Source: Mucilaginibacter aquaedulcis
GTDB lineage: Bacteria > Bacteroidota > Bacteroidia > Sphingobacteriales > Sphingobacteriaceae
Assembly: GCF_030409325.1 (NCBI RefSeq)
Contig: NZ_JAUFPR010000002.1
Coordinates: 2,418,001 to 2,482,000 of the forward strand
DNA length: 64,000 nucleotides
Direction of reading: 5' to 3'
Part shown: one piece after another, positions 7,969-16,575 of the stretch
How the letters are laid out: the number at the start of each line of letters is the position of its first letter
Position numbering within the stretch: position 1 is the stretch's first letter
The notes under the pieces: model-generated
What the model was told of the DNA's origin: nothing
What the model saw: the letters and a program-made list of their open reading frames with translations, nothing else
Database searches by the model: none
Program-made: the position numbers and the translations under genes

Positions 7969-10080
7969 TTAACTCAAACTGTAATTGAGCAATTTATGGC
8001 TACCCTGCTCAATAACTATCCCCTTATCAAGCACAACGATATTATCGGCATTATTCAGGGTACTTGAACGGTGAGTAATTACAATTACGGTTTTATGCTC
8101 GGCCTTTAAAAGCTCTATCATTTTTTGTACATATTTTTCGGATGTGGAATCAAGCGACGATGTGGCCTCATCTAAAATAAGTATCTCCGGATCGCGGTAC
8201 AGTGCCCTGGCTATAGCAATACGCTGTCTTTGCCCGCCTGATAACGACGTACCATTTTCGCCCAGATAGGTTTGGAACCCTTTTGGCAGCGCTTCAATAA
8301 AACCCATCAACCCAAGTTTGGTAGCTATATCGATGATCTTTTGCATATCAGGCTCATCATCACCAACGGCTATATTGTCAATTACATTTCCGGCAAACAG
8401 GTCAATTTGCTGGGGCACAACAGATATAAGTTTACGCAGGGAAGCTATCCTGATATATTTCAGATCATATTTACCTATACGTACGTTGCCATCCTGTATG
8501 GGGTAAATATTTTGCAGTATCGACATCAGGGTTGATTTACCCGAGCCACTTTCGCCTACAATAGCTGTAAATTTTCCTTTGGGGATATTTAAATTAAGAT
8601 CCTCAAAAACAGGAACCCTTGTACCATACCTGAATGATACATTTTCAAACTGAATATCACCTATTTTATCTGGTGTAAGTTCAATTTGATTCTCATCATT
8701 CTCGCGTTCCAGATCCATAATTTCAAACAACCTGTCGGCTGCTATCACGGCATCCTGAACCGTTCTGTTCATGCCAATGAGCGATGAAACAGGCCCAGTA
8801 AAATAACCTATCAGCGTATAAAACGATAACAACTCACCAGGAGTAATGGTACTATCCATCACAAAACCTGCACCAACCCAAAGCAAAACTATAGTGAGCA
8901 TACGCGATACCAACTCTGATGACGTACCCGAAAAAACAGAATTCATATTTGATTTAAAACCGGTTTTCAACAGCTTTACAAAGCGTACTTCGGTTTTCTC
9001 GTTAGCATAATCTTCCAGGCCAAAGCGTTTAATAGTACCTACCGAATTTAAACTCTCTACCAATTGGGTTTCCAGTTCGGCCGAATCTTCCATCAAGGTT
9101 CTTTGCGCTCTTTTATTGATCTTATCTGTTATGAAGTAAATGGCCAGGTAAAGCGGAATTACGGTAAGCATCACGAGTGCCAACTTCCAGTAATAGGTAA
9201 ACATCATGATAAAGGAGAACACCACAATAAATATATTCACCAAAAAGTTGATGCTCACATCATTTAAAAACGTTCTGATCTTTACCGCGTCATTGATCCT
9301 CGAGATGATCTCGCCTACACGCATGGTATCAAAAAACTGTTGAGGCAACCTCAGCAGGTGCTTATAATAGCCCAATATAAGTTGGGCATCAATCATTTGC
9401 CCCGTTTTTAGTGTAAAAATGGTTTTGGCCGTACCTATAAAAAGCTGAATTGCCAAAATAACAACCATACCAATCCCCATGAGATTAAGCAGGTTCCGGT
9501 TACCATCAACCAGAACAAAGTCTACCAGTTTTTGTACAAATACCGATGTAGATAAACCTAAAATAGTATAGATAACCGCGCCAAACAATGCTTGTATCAG
9601 GATATTTTTATGCGGTTTTATCAAACTCCAGAAACGACTCTCAACCGACTTTTTTTCATTCCCGGTTTTAAAATCATCAGAAGGCAGTAACAGCACTAAT
9701 GTGCCCGACCATTCTGCTTTAAACTCTTCGTGTGTTCTGCGGTGCAATTGCCCATCAATAGGATCCATCACCTCCACATACTTATCCGTGACCTTGTAAA
9801 TCACAACATAATGGTGCAAAATATCCTTAACAACCAGGTGGGCTACCGCAGGCTTTGGTATTTTAAATAAGCTTTCAAACGGCCCTTTTACACCTTTGGC
9901 CTCAAAGCCCAACTTTTGCGCGGCTTCTACCATGCCCAAAACATTTGTACCTTTTTTATCGGTGCCGGCAAGCTGCCTGATGCGCGCAACAGCCAGGTCA
10001 AGCTTATAATGTGATGAAATAGAAGCTAAACAGGCTGCACCACAATCTGTAATATCCCGTTGTTTTATCTTAATGCTCAT
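7969..10080 (-). CDS. peptidase-containing ABC exporter (C39 peptidase, bacteriocin type)
   Basis: The 703-residue protein cuts double-glycine leaders from small peptides and exports them using ATP. The N-terminal C39 cysteine peptidase holds Gln7, Cys13 in DCGAAC, His90 in LHHYVV and Asp106 in VMDPIDG, a full catalytic set. A six-helix transmembrane domain follows (~160-440), then a nucleotide-binding domain with Walker A GESGSGKST, signature LSGGQRQR and Walker B ILILDEATSSLD. The HlyD-like gene lies 12 bp upstream and three double-glycine precursors precede it in the same direction, so they are the likely substrates. No outer-membrane TolC-like gene lies nearby; export would need one encoded elsewhere. 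Confidence 0.95.
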   Translation of the reverse strand: MSIKIKQRDITDCGAACLASISSHYKLDLAVARIRQLAGTDKKGTNVLGMVEAAQKLGFEAKGVKGPFESLFKIPKPAVAHLVVKDILHHYVVIYKVTDKYVEVMDPIDGQLHRRTHEEFKAEWSGTLVLLLPSDDFKTGNEKKSVESRFWSLIKPHKNILIQALFGAVIYTILGLSTSVFVQKLVDFVLVDGNRNLLNLMGIGMVVILAIQLFIGTAKTIFTLKTGQMIDAQLILGYYKHLLRLPQQFFDTMRVGEIISRINDAVKIRTFLNDVSINFLVNIFIVVFSFIMMFTYYWKLALVMLTVIPLYLAIYFITDKINKRAQRTLMEDSAELETQLVESLNSVGTIKRFGLEDYANEKTEVRFVKLLKTGFKSNMNSVFSGTSSELVSRMLTIVLLWVGAGFVMDSTITPGELLSFYTLIGYFTGPVSSLIGMNRTVQDAVIAADRLFEIMDLERENDENQIELTPDKIGDIQFENVSFRYGTRVPVFEDLNLNIPKGKFTAIVGESGSGKSTLMSILQNIYPIQDGNVRIGKYDLKYIRIASLRKLISVVPQQIDLFAGNVIDNIAVGDDEPDMQKIIDIATKLGLMGFIEALPKGFQTYLGENGTSLSGGQRQRIAIARALYRDPEILILDEATSSLDSTSEKYVQKMIELLKAEHKTVIVITHRSSTLNNADNIVVLDKGIVIEQGSHKLLNYSLS

Positions 10081-10092
10081 AGCTTTAATGTA

Positions 10093-11259
10093 TTATGCTC
10101 CTATATTAGGATTAACCCAATCGTCAACTTTATCATATAATAACTGGTACAGACTTCGGCTGGTTACCTTAAAACGGGCAGTAAAATTCATACCTTTTTT
10201 CAGGTAGCCTTTATACCCATTTTTTAGTGTGAGGTAGTTTTTATCAAGCGAGCATTTCACTTTAAATACGGGTTGGTTTTGATTTACAACAATAATATCA
10301 TCAGAGATATCTATCACCTTCCCTGTCACCAAACCCCATTGATTATAGTTAAAAGCATCAACCTGAAATCTTACCTCCTGCCCCCTTTTTATCAGACCTA
10401 TATCAGCCGGCCTGATGTAGCAGAAGGCGGTTAAATTTGAATCGGGAGATATTTCGCCAATTTTTTGATTTGCAAAAACATAAGCACCGTTTTGGATGCC
10501 CGCTATATTTTGAACTGAGCCACTTATAGGAGCTCTAAGCGTGTATTGTCTCTTTTGTTCGTTCAACTCAGCTTCCTGACCACTAAGTTGCCTTAATTCG
10601 TTCCTGAAACTATTAGCTTCGGTTTGCCACTGGGTTTTATACTTTGCCAGTATCATTAAGTAAGCCGATTTGGCTTGCTCATATTCAAACTTATATTTTT
10701 CGTATTCTGATTCTGTAAGTACTTTATTTTTATACAATTCATCGTAACGCTTAAAAGTGTTGGCTGCCTGCTGCCTGGCTATACCGGCATTTTGTAGTTC
10801 TTGGGCAAACTGCTGCCATGAGGCATTGTATTGCCCTGTTTGCAAGCCAGAAGTTCTCAAACTACGACTATTAACTCCGGCTAATAATTGGTCAATGTCG
10901 CCTAAAAACTCACCAATTTGCTTTTTACGTTTTTCAGCCAGGTCACCTTGTTGTTTTTGCACGGATGCGTCTATTACTAAAATAGTATCACCCGCTTTAA
11001 TTTTTTGATTGTCGGCAAGCTTGAGCCCTACTAAGCGGCCGCTAACAGGTATGGTCAGTTCTGTTTTTTCGATAGAGGATTGTATAAAACCACTGCCTTT
11101 TATACTTATTGATGTTTTGATAAATGGCAGCAAGGCAAAGGTTGCCAGTGTAACCACAATAGTAATAAGATAAATAAGTTGTGTGCGCTTACTTATTTGC
11201 GAGCGGTAAACAATAGAAGTATTGGTAATTGCTTCGGTAGAGTAGTTATATAAAGCCAT
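10093..11259 (-). CDS. HlyD-family periplasmic adaptor of peptide exporter
   Basis: The 388-residue protein has a short cytoplasmic N-terminus, one membrane helix (~27-50, LIYLITIVVTLATFALLPF), a first lipoyl half (IPVSGRLVGLKLADNQKIKAGDTILVID), a long coiled-coil hairpin (~100-240, rich in Gln/Glu/Lys), the second lipoyl half (YTLRAPISGSVQNI) and a beta-barrel domain. This is the membrane-fusion architecture that joins an inner-membrane ABC exporter to an outer-membrane channel. It sits between the precursor genes and the C39-ABC gene, 12 bp from the latter, so it is almost certainly part of the same export machine. Confidence 0.93.
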   Translation of the reverse strand: MALYNYSTEAITNTSIVYRSQISKRTQLIYLITIVVTLATFALLPFIKTSISIKGSGFIQSSIEKTELTIPVSGRLVGLKLADNQKIKAGDTILVIDASVQKQQGDLAEKRKKQIGEFLGDIDQLLAGVNSRSLRTSGLQTGQYNASWQQFAQELQNAGIARQQAANTFKRYDELYKNKVLTESEYEKYKFEYEQAKSAYLMILAKYKTQWQTEANSFRNELRQLSGQEAELNEQKRQYTLRAPISGSVQNIAGIQNGAYVFANQKIGEISPDSNLTAFCYIRPADIGLIKRGQEVRFQVDAFNYNQWGLVTGKVIDISDDIIVVNQNQPVFKVKCSLDKNYLTLKNGYKGYLKKGMNFTARFKVTSRSLYQLLYDKVDDWVNPNIGA

Positions 11260-11276
11260 ATTATATGGAATACATA

Positions 11277-11313
11277 ATAGCTGCTATTCCCAAATGGCAG
11301 GAATAACAGCTAT
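11277..11313 (-). other. intercistronic hairpin between precursor and exporter genes
   Basis: The minus-strand transcript can form a 14-bp stem (ATAGCTGTTATTCC with GGAATAGCAGCTAT) around a 9-nt loop. The single irregular pair is a G-U wobble only in the minus-strand RNA, which agrees with transcription of that strand. No T-run follows, so it is unlikely to be a terminator; it may protect the 3' end of the precursor message or mark a processing point (inference). Confidence 0.6.
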
Positions 11314-11329
11314 ATGATAAAATTGATTC

Positions 11330-11515
11330 TTATAAACCTTGCAGTAATTTACCTAAGCCGCTTACTACGTTTGTTAAAACATCAGCAAGCATTTTAAAAA
11401 CAGGCTCAAGGTTGATGTTAACCTGAATATCACCAAAACCACCACCGTTGGTACTGGTCATTTCAGTTGCGTTCATTTCCTGAACACCAAGATTTTTTAA
11501 TTCAAAGTTTTTCAT
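11330..11515 (-). CDS. double-glycine-leader peptide precursor 1
   Basis: The 61-residue precursor has a 25-residue leader, MKNFELKNLGVQEMNATEMT followed by STNGG, of the kind cut by C39 peptidases after Gly-Gly. The predicted core peptide is 36 residues, begins GFGDIQVNINLEP, contains no Cys and is amphipathic with a Leu/Val-rich end (VSGLGKLLQGL). It shares the INLxP segment with precursor 2. The exporter genes follow directly. Role: probably a secreted bacteriocin or signalling peptide; activity is inference. No modifying enzyme or clear immunity gene is nearby. Confidence 0.85.
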   Translation of the reverse strand: MKNFELKNLGVQEMNATEMTSTNGGGFGDIQVNINLEPVFKMLADVLTNVVSGLGKLLQGL

Positions 11516-11545
11516 GATAATAGATTTGTGTATAAAGTTTAGTCC

Positions 11546-11578
11546 TTACTCTTTTAAAAGGCTTTTCAGGTTACGCCC
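11546..11578 (-). promoter_or_regulatory. conserved 5' element, copy 1
   Basis: On the minus strand this reads GGGCGTAACCTGAAAAGCCT followed by an A-rich stretch and GAGTAAGGA, ending about 30 nt before the precursor 1 start codon. It is shared with the two other precursor genes (cores CCTGAAAAGCCTT and AGAGTAAGG). Confidence 0.65.
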
Positions 11579-11583
11579 AATTA

Positions 11584-11622
11584 AATAAAAAACAGCCGTT
11601 ACCCAACGTAAGGCACCGACTG
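11584..11622 (-). terminator. intrinsic terminator after precursor 2
   Basis: On the minus strand AACAGTCG pairs with CGGCTGTT (one G-U) and is followed by TTTTTTATTT, nine nt after the precursor 2 stop. It lies inside the peptide locus, so precursor 1 and the exporter would depend on read-through or their own promoter. Confidence 0.7.
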
Positions 11623-11630
11623 TTTATTTA

Positions 11631-11828
11631 CTATAAGTTTTTAAGAGCTGTAGAAATCAGGGTAAGTTGTGCACTGATAAAAGCAAAAGTATTGCTAAGG
11701 GTTGTGCCAACCTGAGTAAGCAATGGGTTAAGATTAATGCTGATACCTAATAAACCGCCATTAACTTTAGTCATTTCGGTTTTATTCATTTCCTGAACAC
11801 CAAGATTTTTTAATTCAAAATTTTTCAT
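11631..11828 (-). CDS. double-glycine-leader peptide precursor 2
   Basis: The 65-residue precursor has the same 25-residue leader as precursor 1 with small changes (MKNFELKNLGVQEMNKTEMT, then KVNGG). The 40-residue core starts LLGISINLNPLL, has no Cys, no charged residue until one Lys near the end, and is rich in Thr/Ser/Leu/Ile, so it is strongly hydrophobic. An upstream in-frame ATG at 11849 would add seven residues (MMNKNSI) ahead of the leader; the ATG at 11828 is chosen because it matches the other two precursors. Likely processed by the C39-ABC exporter encoded downstream. Confidence 0.85.
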   Translation of the reverse strand: MKNFELKNLGVQEMNKTEMTKVNGGLLGISINLNPLLTQVGTTLSNTFAFISAQLTLISTALKNL

Positions 11829-11855
11829 AATACTATTTTTGTTCATCAAATCCCT

Positions 11856-11886
11856 ACTCTGTTAAGGCTTTTCAGGATACGCCTGC
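11856..11886 (-). promoter_or_regulatory. conserved 5' element, copy 2
   Basis: Minus strand AGGCGTATCCTGAAAAGCCT then AACAGAGTAGGGAT, ending about 30 nt before the precursor 2 start. AGGC and GCCT can pair, as can CCTT with AGGG; the equivalent bases in copies 1 and 3 keep these pairings. Confidence 0.65.
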
Positions 11887-12018
11887 CGGCAAGTAATTAA
11901 TAACAATGCCGCAATAGATAAATCCACGATCATGCTTAGATCAGCTATGCTAACAAAGCCAACCTGCGAGAAAACACGGTAGTGGGAACTTTTTGGGGAA
12001 AGAGTTGAATAAATTAAA

Positions 12019-12222
12019 TTAGCTTGTGATTATGCCTACAAGCTTATTTAAAGTATAGCCCAAAAATGTTAGCGTGTTAGTTGCTAAAATATTTACGGTA
12101 GCACCAACTGTAGCTACGGTGTTAAACACCAGGTCATTTAATATACCGCCACCGTTAACTTTGCTCATTTCGGCTGAGTTCATTTCCTGAACGTTAAGAT
12201 TTTTTAATTCTAATTTTTTCAT
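12019..12222 (-). CDS. double-glycine-leader peptide precursor 3
   Basis: The 67-residue precursor begins MKKLELKNLNVQEMNSAEMS and KVNGG, a 25-residue leader clearly related to the other two. The 42-residue core GILNDLVFNTVATVGATVNI... lacks Cys and has one Asp and one Lys; it is hydrophobic with alternating Thr/Val/Ala. It is the promoter-proximal gene of the locus, with a good promoter about 80-110 nt upstream. Core sequences of the three precursors differ far more than the leaders and 5' elements do, a usual sign of exported peptides under diversifying pressure. Confidence 0.85.
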   Translation of the reverse strand: MKKLELKNLNVQEMNSAEMSKVNGGGILNDLVFNTVATVGATVNILATNTLTFLGYTLNKLVGIITS

Positions 12223-12246
12223 AATAGTGCAGTATTTTGTTTAATC

Positions 12247-12280
12247 CCTTACTCTGTTCAAGGCTTTTCAGGATGCGCCT
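12247..12280 (-). promoter_or_regulatory. conserved 5' element, copy 3
   Basis: Minus strand AGGCGCATCCTGAAAAGCCT then TGAACAGAGTAAGGGAT, ending about 25 nt before the precursor 3 start. It lies downstream of the predicted transcription start, so it should be part of the mRNA leader. Confidence 0.65.
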
Positions 12281-12302
12281 AAGGTTGGCCAAACGCTTTA
12301 AA

Positions 12303-12336
12303 CAAATATAATAATAACAATAAATACTTAATCAAA
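12303..12336 (-). promoter_or_regulatory. promoter of the peptide locus
   Basis: On the minus strand TTTG (12336-12333) and TATATTTG (12310-12303) match the Bacteroidota -33 and -7 boxes with a 22-bp gap, close to the usual ~20. Transcription would start near 12296, giving a ~75-nt leader that contains the conserved 5' element. Confidence 0.6.
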
Positions 12337-12399
12337 GAGCCATTTCAGCTCTTGTCACCATTACTAAAAGAACATTAAATATGTGATATAAATAAGCAA

Positions 12400-12432
12400 A
12401 AAAGTGCTTTTAGAGAATAAAAATGCACTTTT
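12400..12432 (-). terminator. hairpin, probable terminator of the rodA transcript
   Basis: AAAAGTGC pairs with GCACTTTT, extended by TTTTA/TAAAA with a 2-nt bulge, and TTTTTTGC follows on the minus strand. It lies ~350 nt after rodA and upstream of the peptide-locus promoter, so it would separate the two units. Confidence 0.55.
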
Positions 12433-12783
12433 AGTGAAGAATATTCAATTTATTCATTTTGAAATTCATGTGACCTTTTTATCCACTGAATAACTATTTA
12501 ATAAACAAATAAACAAAATAGGAATATTTTGATGGCTCTTTATATTAGTACGCTATAATTAACATAATTATTAATTAATCAATATATTAACTAATACAAT
12601 AATAAATTAATTTATTAAAACTAAATATTTTAATCAATATGCAATTGTAAATTATACTAAAAATACAATGACTAATATTAAATAATTAATTTAATATTTA
12701 ATAAAATATTCTGATAAATTACAATAAAATAATAGGGAAACAAGTCGATCAAAGACCCTTTAAGGGGATTCAAAGACAATATA
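12433..12783. other. very AT-rich spacer
   Basis: About 350 bp between rodA and the terminator hairpin, made almost wholly of A/T runs (many TTAATTAAT-like words). No reading frame of note and no promoter pair; a weak CCCTTTAAGGGG hairpin lies near 12755-12770. Confidence 0.5.
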
Positions 12784-14046
12784 TTAAACAATTCCCATAC
12801 GGTTAGAATCAAGCTTAATAAGCAAAAATAATAATATAGTAAAGCTTAATAAGGATGAGCCACCGTAACTTATAAATGGCAGAGGGATACCAATAACAGG
12901 CACTAACCCTATGGTCATGCCGACGTTGATAACAACATGGAAAAATAAAACTGAGGCAACACCATAACCATAGATACGAGAAAAAGGCGATCGTTGCCGT
13001 TCGGCCAGGTAAATCACTCTTAATATCAAAAACAGGTACAAACTGAGCACAACCACCGAGCCTGCAAAACCCCACTCCTCACCTATGGTACAAAAAATAA
13101 AATCGGTGCTTTGCTCAGGTACAAAGGCGTATTTTGTTTGTGTACCGTGCAGGTAACCCTTACCCCAAAGCTTGCCCGAACCAATAGCTATTTTTGATTG
13201 GTTTACGTTATATCCCTTACCCCTTAAATCGGTGGTGATACCCAACAGTATATTGATACGTTCGGTTTGGTGAGGTTTTAAAACAGAGGTATAAATAAAC
13301 TTAACGCAAAAAATAAAGGCTATACAAATTCCCAGGCCAATAAGCATAGTTAGCACAAACTGCCGGTTACGCTTAAACATATAAATGATAAGTCCGGTTA
13401 AAACAGCCATTATCAAAATAATATAAAGCGGGTTAAATAACAGTGTAAGTACAAAAAGACTAATGAGCAGTCCTGCTATTATCAGAAAGTATGGCGACAA
13501 GCCTTCGCGGTAAAGCACAAAAATAAGCGAACAGAAAACCAGCGTTGACCCGGTATCTGGCTGCAGCATGATCAATAACATAGGGAAGCCAATGATTGCC
13601 GCCGCTATAAAAAACGATTTAAGCTCTGTAACCTTAATGTTTACCGAGCTTAAATAACGCGCCAGCAGCAAACAAGTAGAAAACTTGGCAAACTCCGAAG
13701 GTTGCAGCCTAAAACCGCCCCCCATGTTTATCCAAGCCTGGTTACCACCCACGTTACGGCCTACTACAAGCACAATAATCAATAACAGTACAGTTACACC
13801 ATAAAACGCAGGTGCAAGCGCCGTTAAAAACCGGCTTTCGAGTAATAGTATAACAATGGCTACTACAATTGATACGTTGATATAAATAAATTGCTTACCG
13901 TAATTGGTAGCGGTATCCACAATGCTTGGATGAGTTTCGTCAAACACAGCGGCGTGAATATTGAACCAGCCAATTACGCACAGCATGAGGTACAGGAGTA
14001 CTGTTAACCAATCTACATTGAAAAAAAAGCTGCGTTGGTTGTTCAT
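12784..14046 (-). CDS. rodA: rod-shape SEDS glycosyltransferase RodA
   Basis: The 420-residue polytopic protein (about ten membrane helices) polymerises lipid II glycan strands during cell elongation. Family hallmarks are GGNQAWINMGGGFRLQPSEF (~residues 100-120), the QPDTGSTLVF segment, the KGYLHGTQTKYAFVPEQSTDFIF loop and the terminal LPFISYGGSSLL. It forms a pair with the transpeptidase PBP2, whose gene ends one base upstream, so translation may be coupled. It is the last gene of the mreBCD-mrdA-rodA group. Confidence 0.96.
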   Translation of the reverse strand: MNNQRSFFFNVDWLTVLLYLMLCVIGWFNIHAAVFDETHPSIVDTATNYGKQFIYINVSIVVAIVILLLESRFLTALAPAFYGVTVLLLIIVLVVGRNVGGNQAWINMGGGFRLQPSEFAKFSTCLLLARYLSSVNIKVTELKSFFIAAAIIGFPMLLIMLQPDTGSTLVFCSLIFVLYREGLSPYFLIIAGLLISLFVLTLLFNPLYIILIMAVLTGLIIYMFKRNRQFVLTMLIGLGICIAFIFCVKFIYTSVLKPHQTERINILLGITTDLRGKGYNVNQSKIAIGSGKLWGKGYLHGTQTKYAFVPEQSTDFIFCTIGEEWGFAGSVVVLSLYLFLILRVIYLAERQRSPFSRIYGYGVASVLFFHVVINVGMTIGLVPVIGIPLPFISYGGSSLLSFTILLFLLIKLDSNRMGIV

Positions 14047-14047
14047 C

Positions 14048-16060
14048 TTATTTACCGGCCCTCCTGCCTGCTAACAAGCCATCCAAAATATTTGGCTTAT
14101 TATTTTTAACTGATTTTATCTGACCTGCCTTTTTAATAGAATCAGCTTTAAGTTTCCTGATGGAATCAGCCCGTGCACTGCGAATACTATCGCGCATCCT
14201 TTCTTTTTTCAGATCGCGCTCGTATAAACTAAGATCGGGCAGGCGGTTGGCATTTGCAAAATAATCAACCGTAATTCCCGATTCACGTGGAGTGATCTTT
14301 CCCTTTAAATATTTTTCAACTATAAAGCTGGCAATCGGGGCTGCCCAATGAGCACCCTCACCCGAGTTTTCAACTACAACAGCTATAGCAATTTTAGGAT
14401 TATCACGCGGGGCAAAGGCAACAAATACCGAGTTATCCTCACCTCGTGGATTTTGCGCCGTTCCGGTTTTACCACACATAATAATATCCGGGATTTTTGA
14501 CCGACGCGCGGTACCGGTTTCCACTACCGCCTGCATTCCGTTAATAACAGGTTCAAAATAGCCGGGATCTATCCCAACGTAATTTTTTTCGGTGTATTCC
14601 TTTTTAATAACATTTTCAGTACCTATAGCTTTAATCAGGTGGGGCTTATAGAAAAAACCGTGGTTGGCTATGGTACATTCCAGATTAGCCATTTGTAAAG
14701 GTGTAGCTAAAAGCTCGCCCTGGCCTATAGCCAGCGGAACAATGGTACTTGAACGCCAACCACCTTTATGATAAACGTTATCATAATGTAAAGGCGTTGG
14801 TACGTTTCCACGGCCTTCGGCCGGCATATCAAGGTCAAGCCGTGCACCAAGACCAAATTTCATTACATTATTTCGCCATGCAGTAAAATTTGCCTCAGTG
14901 CGTTTCACGCCATACCGGTCAACAATACGCTGAAACACCATCGAAAAGTAGCCGTTACACGATTCGGCCACAGCCCGCGCCATATTTACAGTACCATGCG
15001 CTTCACCATGGTTACAGTGCACAATTCTGTTGCCCGCCCGGTAATTTCCGGTACAATAAAAAGTTTCGTTGGGGTCGATGATCCCTTCCTGCAACGCAAT
15101 TAATGCACTTAAAGGCTTAAATGACGAACCTGGAGGATACTGCGCCTGTATAGGCCTTATGAAGAATGGCTTATAAGGATCATTATACATTTTGGCGGCA
15201 TTATTACCACGCTCCCGCCCTACCATTAAATTAGGATCATAAGTAGGGCTGCTCACATAGGCCAGAATTTCGCCGCTTGAAGGCTCAATAGCTACAATAC
15301 TACCCAGCTTATTATGCATCAGTTGTTCGCCCAGTTTTTGCAGATTGATATCAAGTGACGAAGTTAATCGCTCACCTGAACGGGCTACAGTATCGTAAAT
15401 ACCATTAGCATATGAGCCCTTTGGTACTCCGCGCGAATCAACCATGAGGTTACGCACCCCGCGCTGCCCCCTTAAAACATTCTCATAGGCTTTTTCAACA
15501 CCGGTAACACCAATATAGTCACCGAGGCGATAATACCCGCCAGAGCGCTTAATATCACGATCCTGAGCCTCACCAATGAAACCTAAAAACTGCGCGGCCA
15601 CCGAATCGGGATAGGTACGGATGGTACGCGGCTGCACATAAAAACCCTGGAACTCAGATAAACGCTCCTGAAAGGATGCATAAAGCTGCACCGGAAGCTG
15701 CTTTTCAAATATAGATTCGTGATTGGGTGAATATTTCCTGGCCTTTTCAAAACGCTTATCAAAACCCGGCTTATCGATACCTATCATTTTACAGAAAGCA
15801 AGCGTATCAAATGGCTTCACCTCTTTGGGATTCACTATAATGTCATATATAGGTTCATTTTGAACCAATATTTTACCGTTCCTATCTAAAATGGGGCCAC
15901 GTGCCGGGTACAATATCTGCTTGCGGATCACATTACTGTTGGCATACAGCAAATACCGGTCATCAACTATCTGGATATAGTAAAGCCTTGCCAGAAGCGT
16001 ACCCATAATAGCAATGAAGATACCTGTAACAACGTAGCGTCGTTCAAAAAACTTATTCAT
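14048..16060 (-). CDS. mrdA: penicillin-binding protein 2 (transpeptidase of the elongasome)
   Basis: The 670-residue class B PBP cross-links peptidoglycan during elongation. It has one N-terminal membrane helix (~9-27), a dimerisation/pedestal domain (~50-210), and a transpeptidase domain with the active Ser in PPGSSFKPLSAL (SxxK), the SCNGYF motif as SxN, and KTGTAQNPRG as KTG. The C-terminal ~60 residues are Arg/Lys/Asp-rich with a repeated DSIRxxKADSI pattern, an unusual charged tail. It overlaps mreD by 4 bp and is followed at once by rodA. Confidence 0.96.
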   Translation of the reverse strand: MNKFFERRYVVTGIFIAIMGTLLARLYYIQIVDDRYLLYANSNVIRKQILYPARGPILDRNGKILVQNEPIYDIIVNPKEVKPFDTLAFCKMIGIDKPGFDKRFEKARKYSPNHESIFEKQLPVQLYASFQERLSEFQGFYVQPRTIRTYPDSVAAQFLGFIGEAQDRDIKRSGGYYRLGDYIGVTGVEKAYENVLRGQRGVRNLMVDSRGVPKGSYANGIYDTVARSGERLTSSLDINLQKLGEQLMHNKLGSIVAIEPSSGEILAYVSSPTYDPNLMVGRERGNNAAKMYNDPYKPFFIRPIQAQYPPGSSFKPLSALIALQEGIIDPNETFYCTGNYRAGNRIVHCNHGEAHGTVNMARAVAESCNGYFSMVFQRIVDRYGVKRTEANFTAWRNNVMKFGLGARLDLDMPAEGRGNVPTPLHYDNVYHKGGWRSSTIVPLAIGQGELLATPLQMANLECTIANHGFFYKPHLIKAIGTENVIKKEYTEKNYVGIDPGYFEPVINGMQAVVETGTARRSKIPDIIMCGKTGTAQNPRGEDNSVFVAFAPRDNPKIAIAVVVENSGEGAHWAAPIASFIVEKYLKGKITPRESGITVDYFANANRLPDLSLYERDLKKERMRDSIRSARADSIRKLKADSIKKAGQIKSVKNNKPNILDGLLAGRRAGK

Positions 16061-16575
16061 TTACGTTCTTTCCTTCTGAAAAATAGCAGTCCTGAAATCA
16101 GCATTAAAAATACCGTAAATAATGAACTCAAAACAACACGGCTTAGTGTATACTGTAATTCAGAGAAACTAAATACCTCTAAGTTCAACAGAAAAAAGTG
16201 ATGGAACAAGGTAAGCACCAGAGCATAGGTAAAAAACCAGCGGAAGCCCATAATGCTCAGGGTGGGTTCGGGCTCGTTATCAAACCCTTCTTTTTGCACC
16301 GTTATACTGATAAATAATACACGCACCAGCGCCAGCACTACACATGCCGCGGCATGAAGGCCCGGGGTATCGTAAAAGGCATCAATGGTTAATCCTAATA
16401 TGAATGACAGTATAAACAGCAATACATTAGGTATCTCAAAAGGGAGCAATAAAATAAACAATATGTACAGGTACGGAGTGGCCAGGTTGTAAAACGTAAT
16501 GTTTTTAAACAAAAACACCTGCATAAAAACCAGTACCAGGAACCTGATGGTATTAACTAAGATAGTTCTACTCAT
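16057..16575 (-). CDS. mreD: rod shape-determining membrane protein MreD
   Basis: A 172-residue inner-membrane protein with about five hydrophobic helices and little soluble sequence, as usual for MreD, which links MreC and the elongation synthases. Sequence similarity in this family is low; the assignment rests on length, topology and position: it overlaps mreC by 8 bp and mrdA by 4 bp. It ends in a basic tail (FFRRKERK). Confidence 0.88.
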   Translation of the reverse strand: MSRTILVNTIRFLVLVFMQVFLFKNITFYNLATPYLYILFILLLPFEIPNVLLFILSFILGLTIDAFYDTPGLHAAACVVLALVRVLFISITVQKEGFDNEPEPTLSIMGFRWFFTYALVLTLFHHFFLLNLEVFSFSELQYTLSRVVLSSLFTVFLMLISGLLFFRRKERK

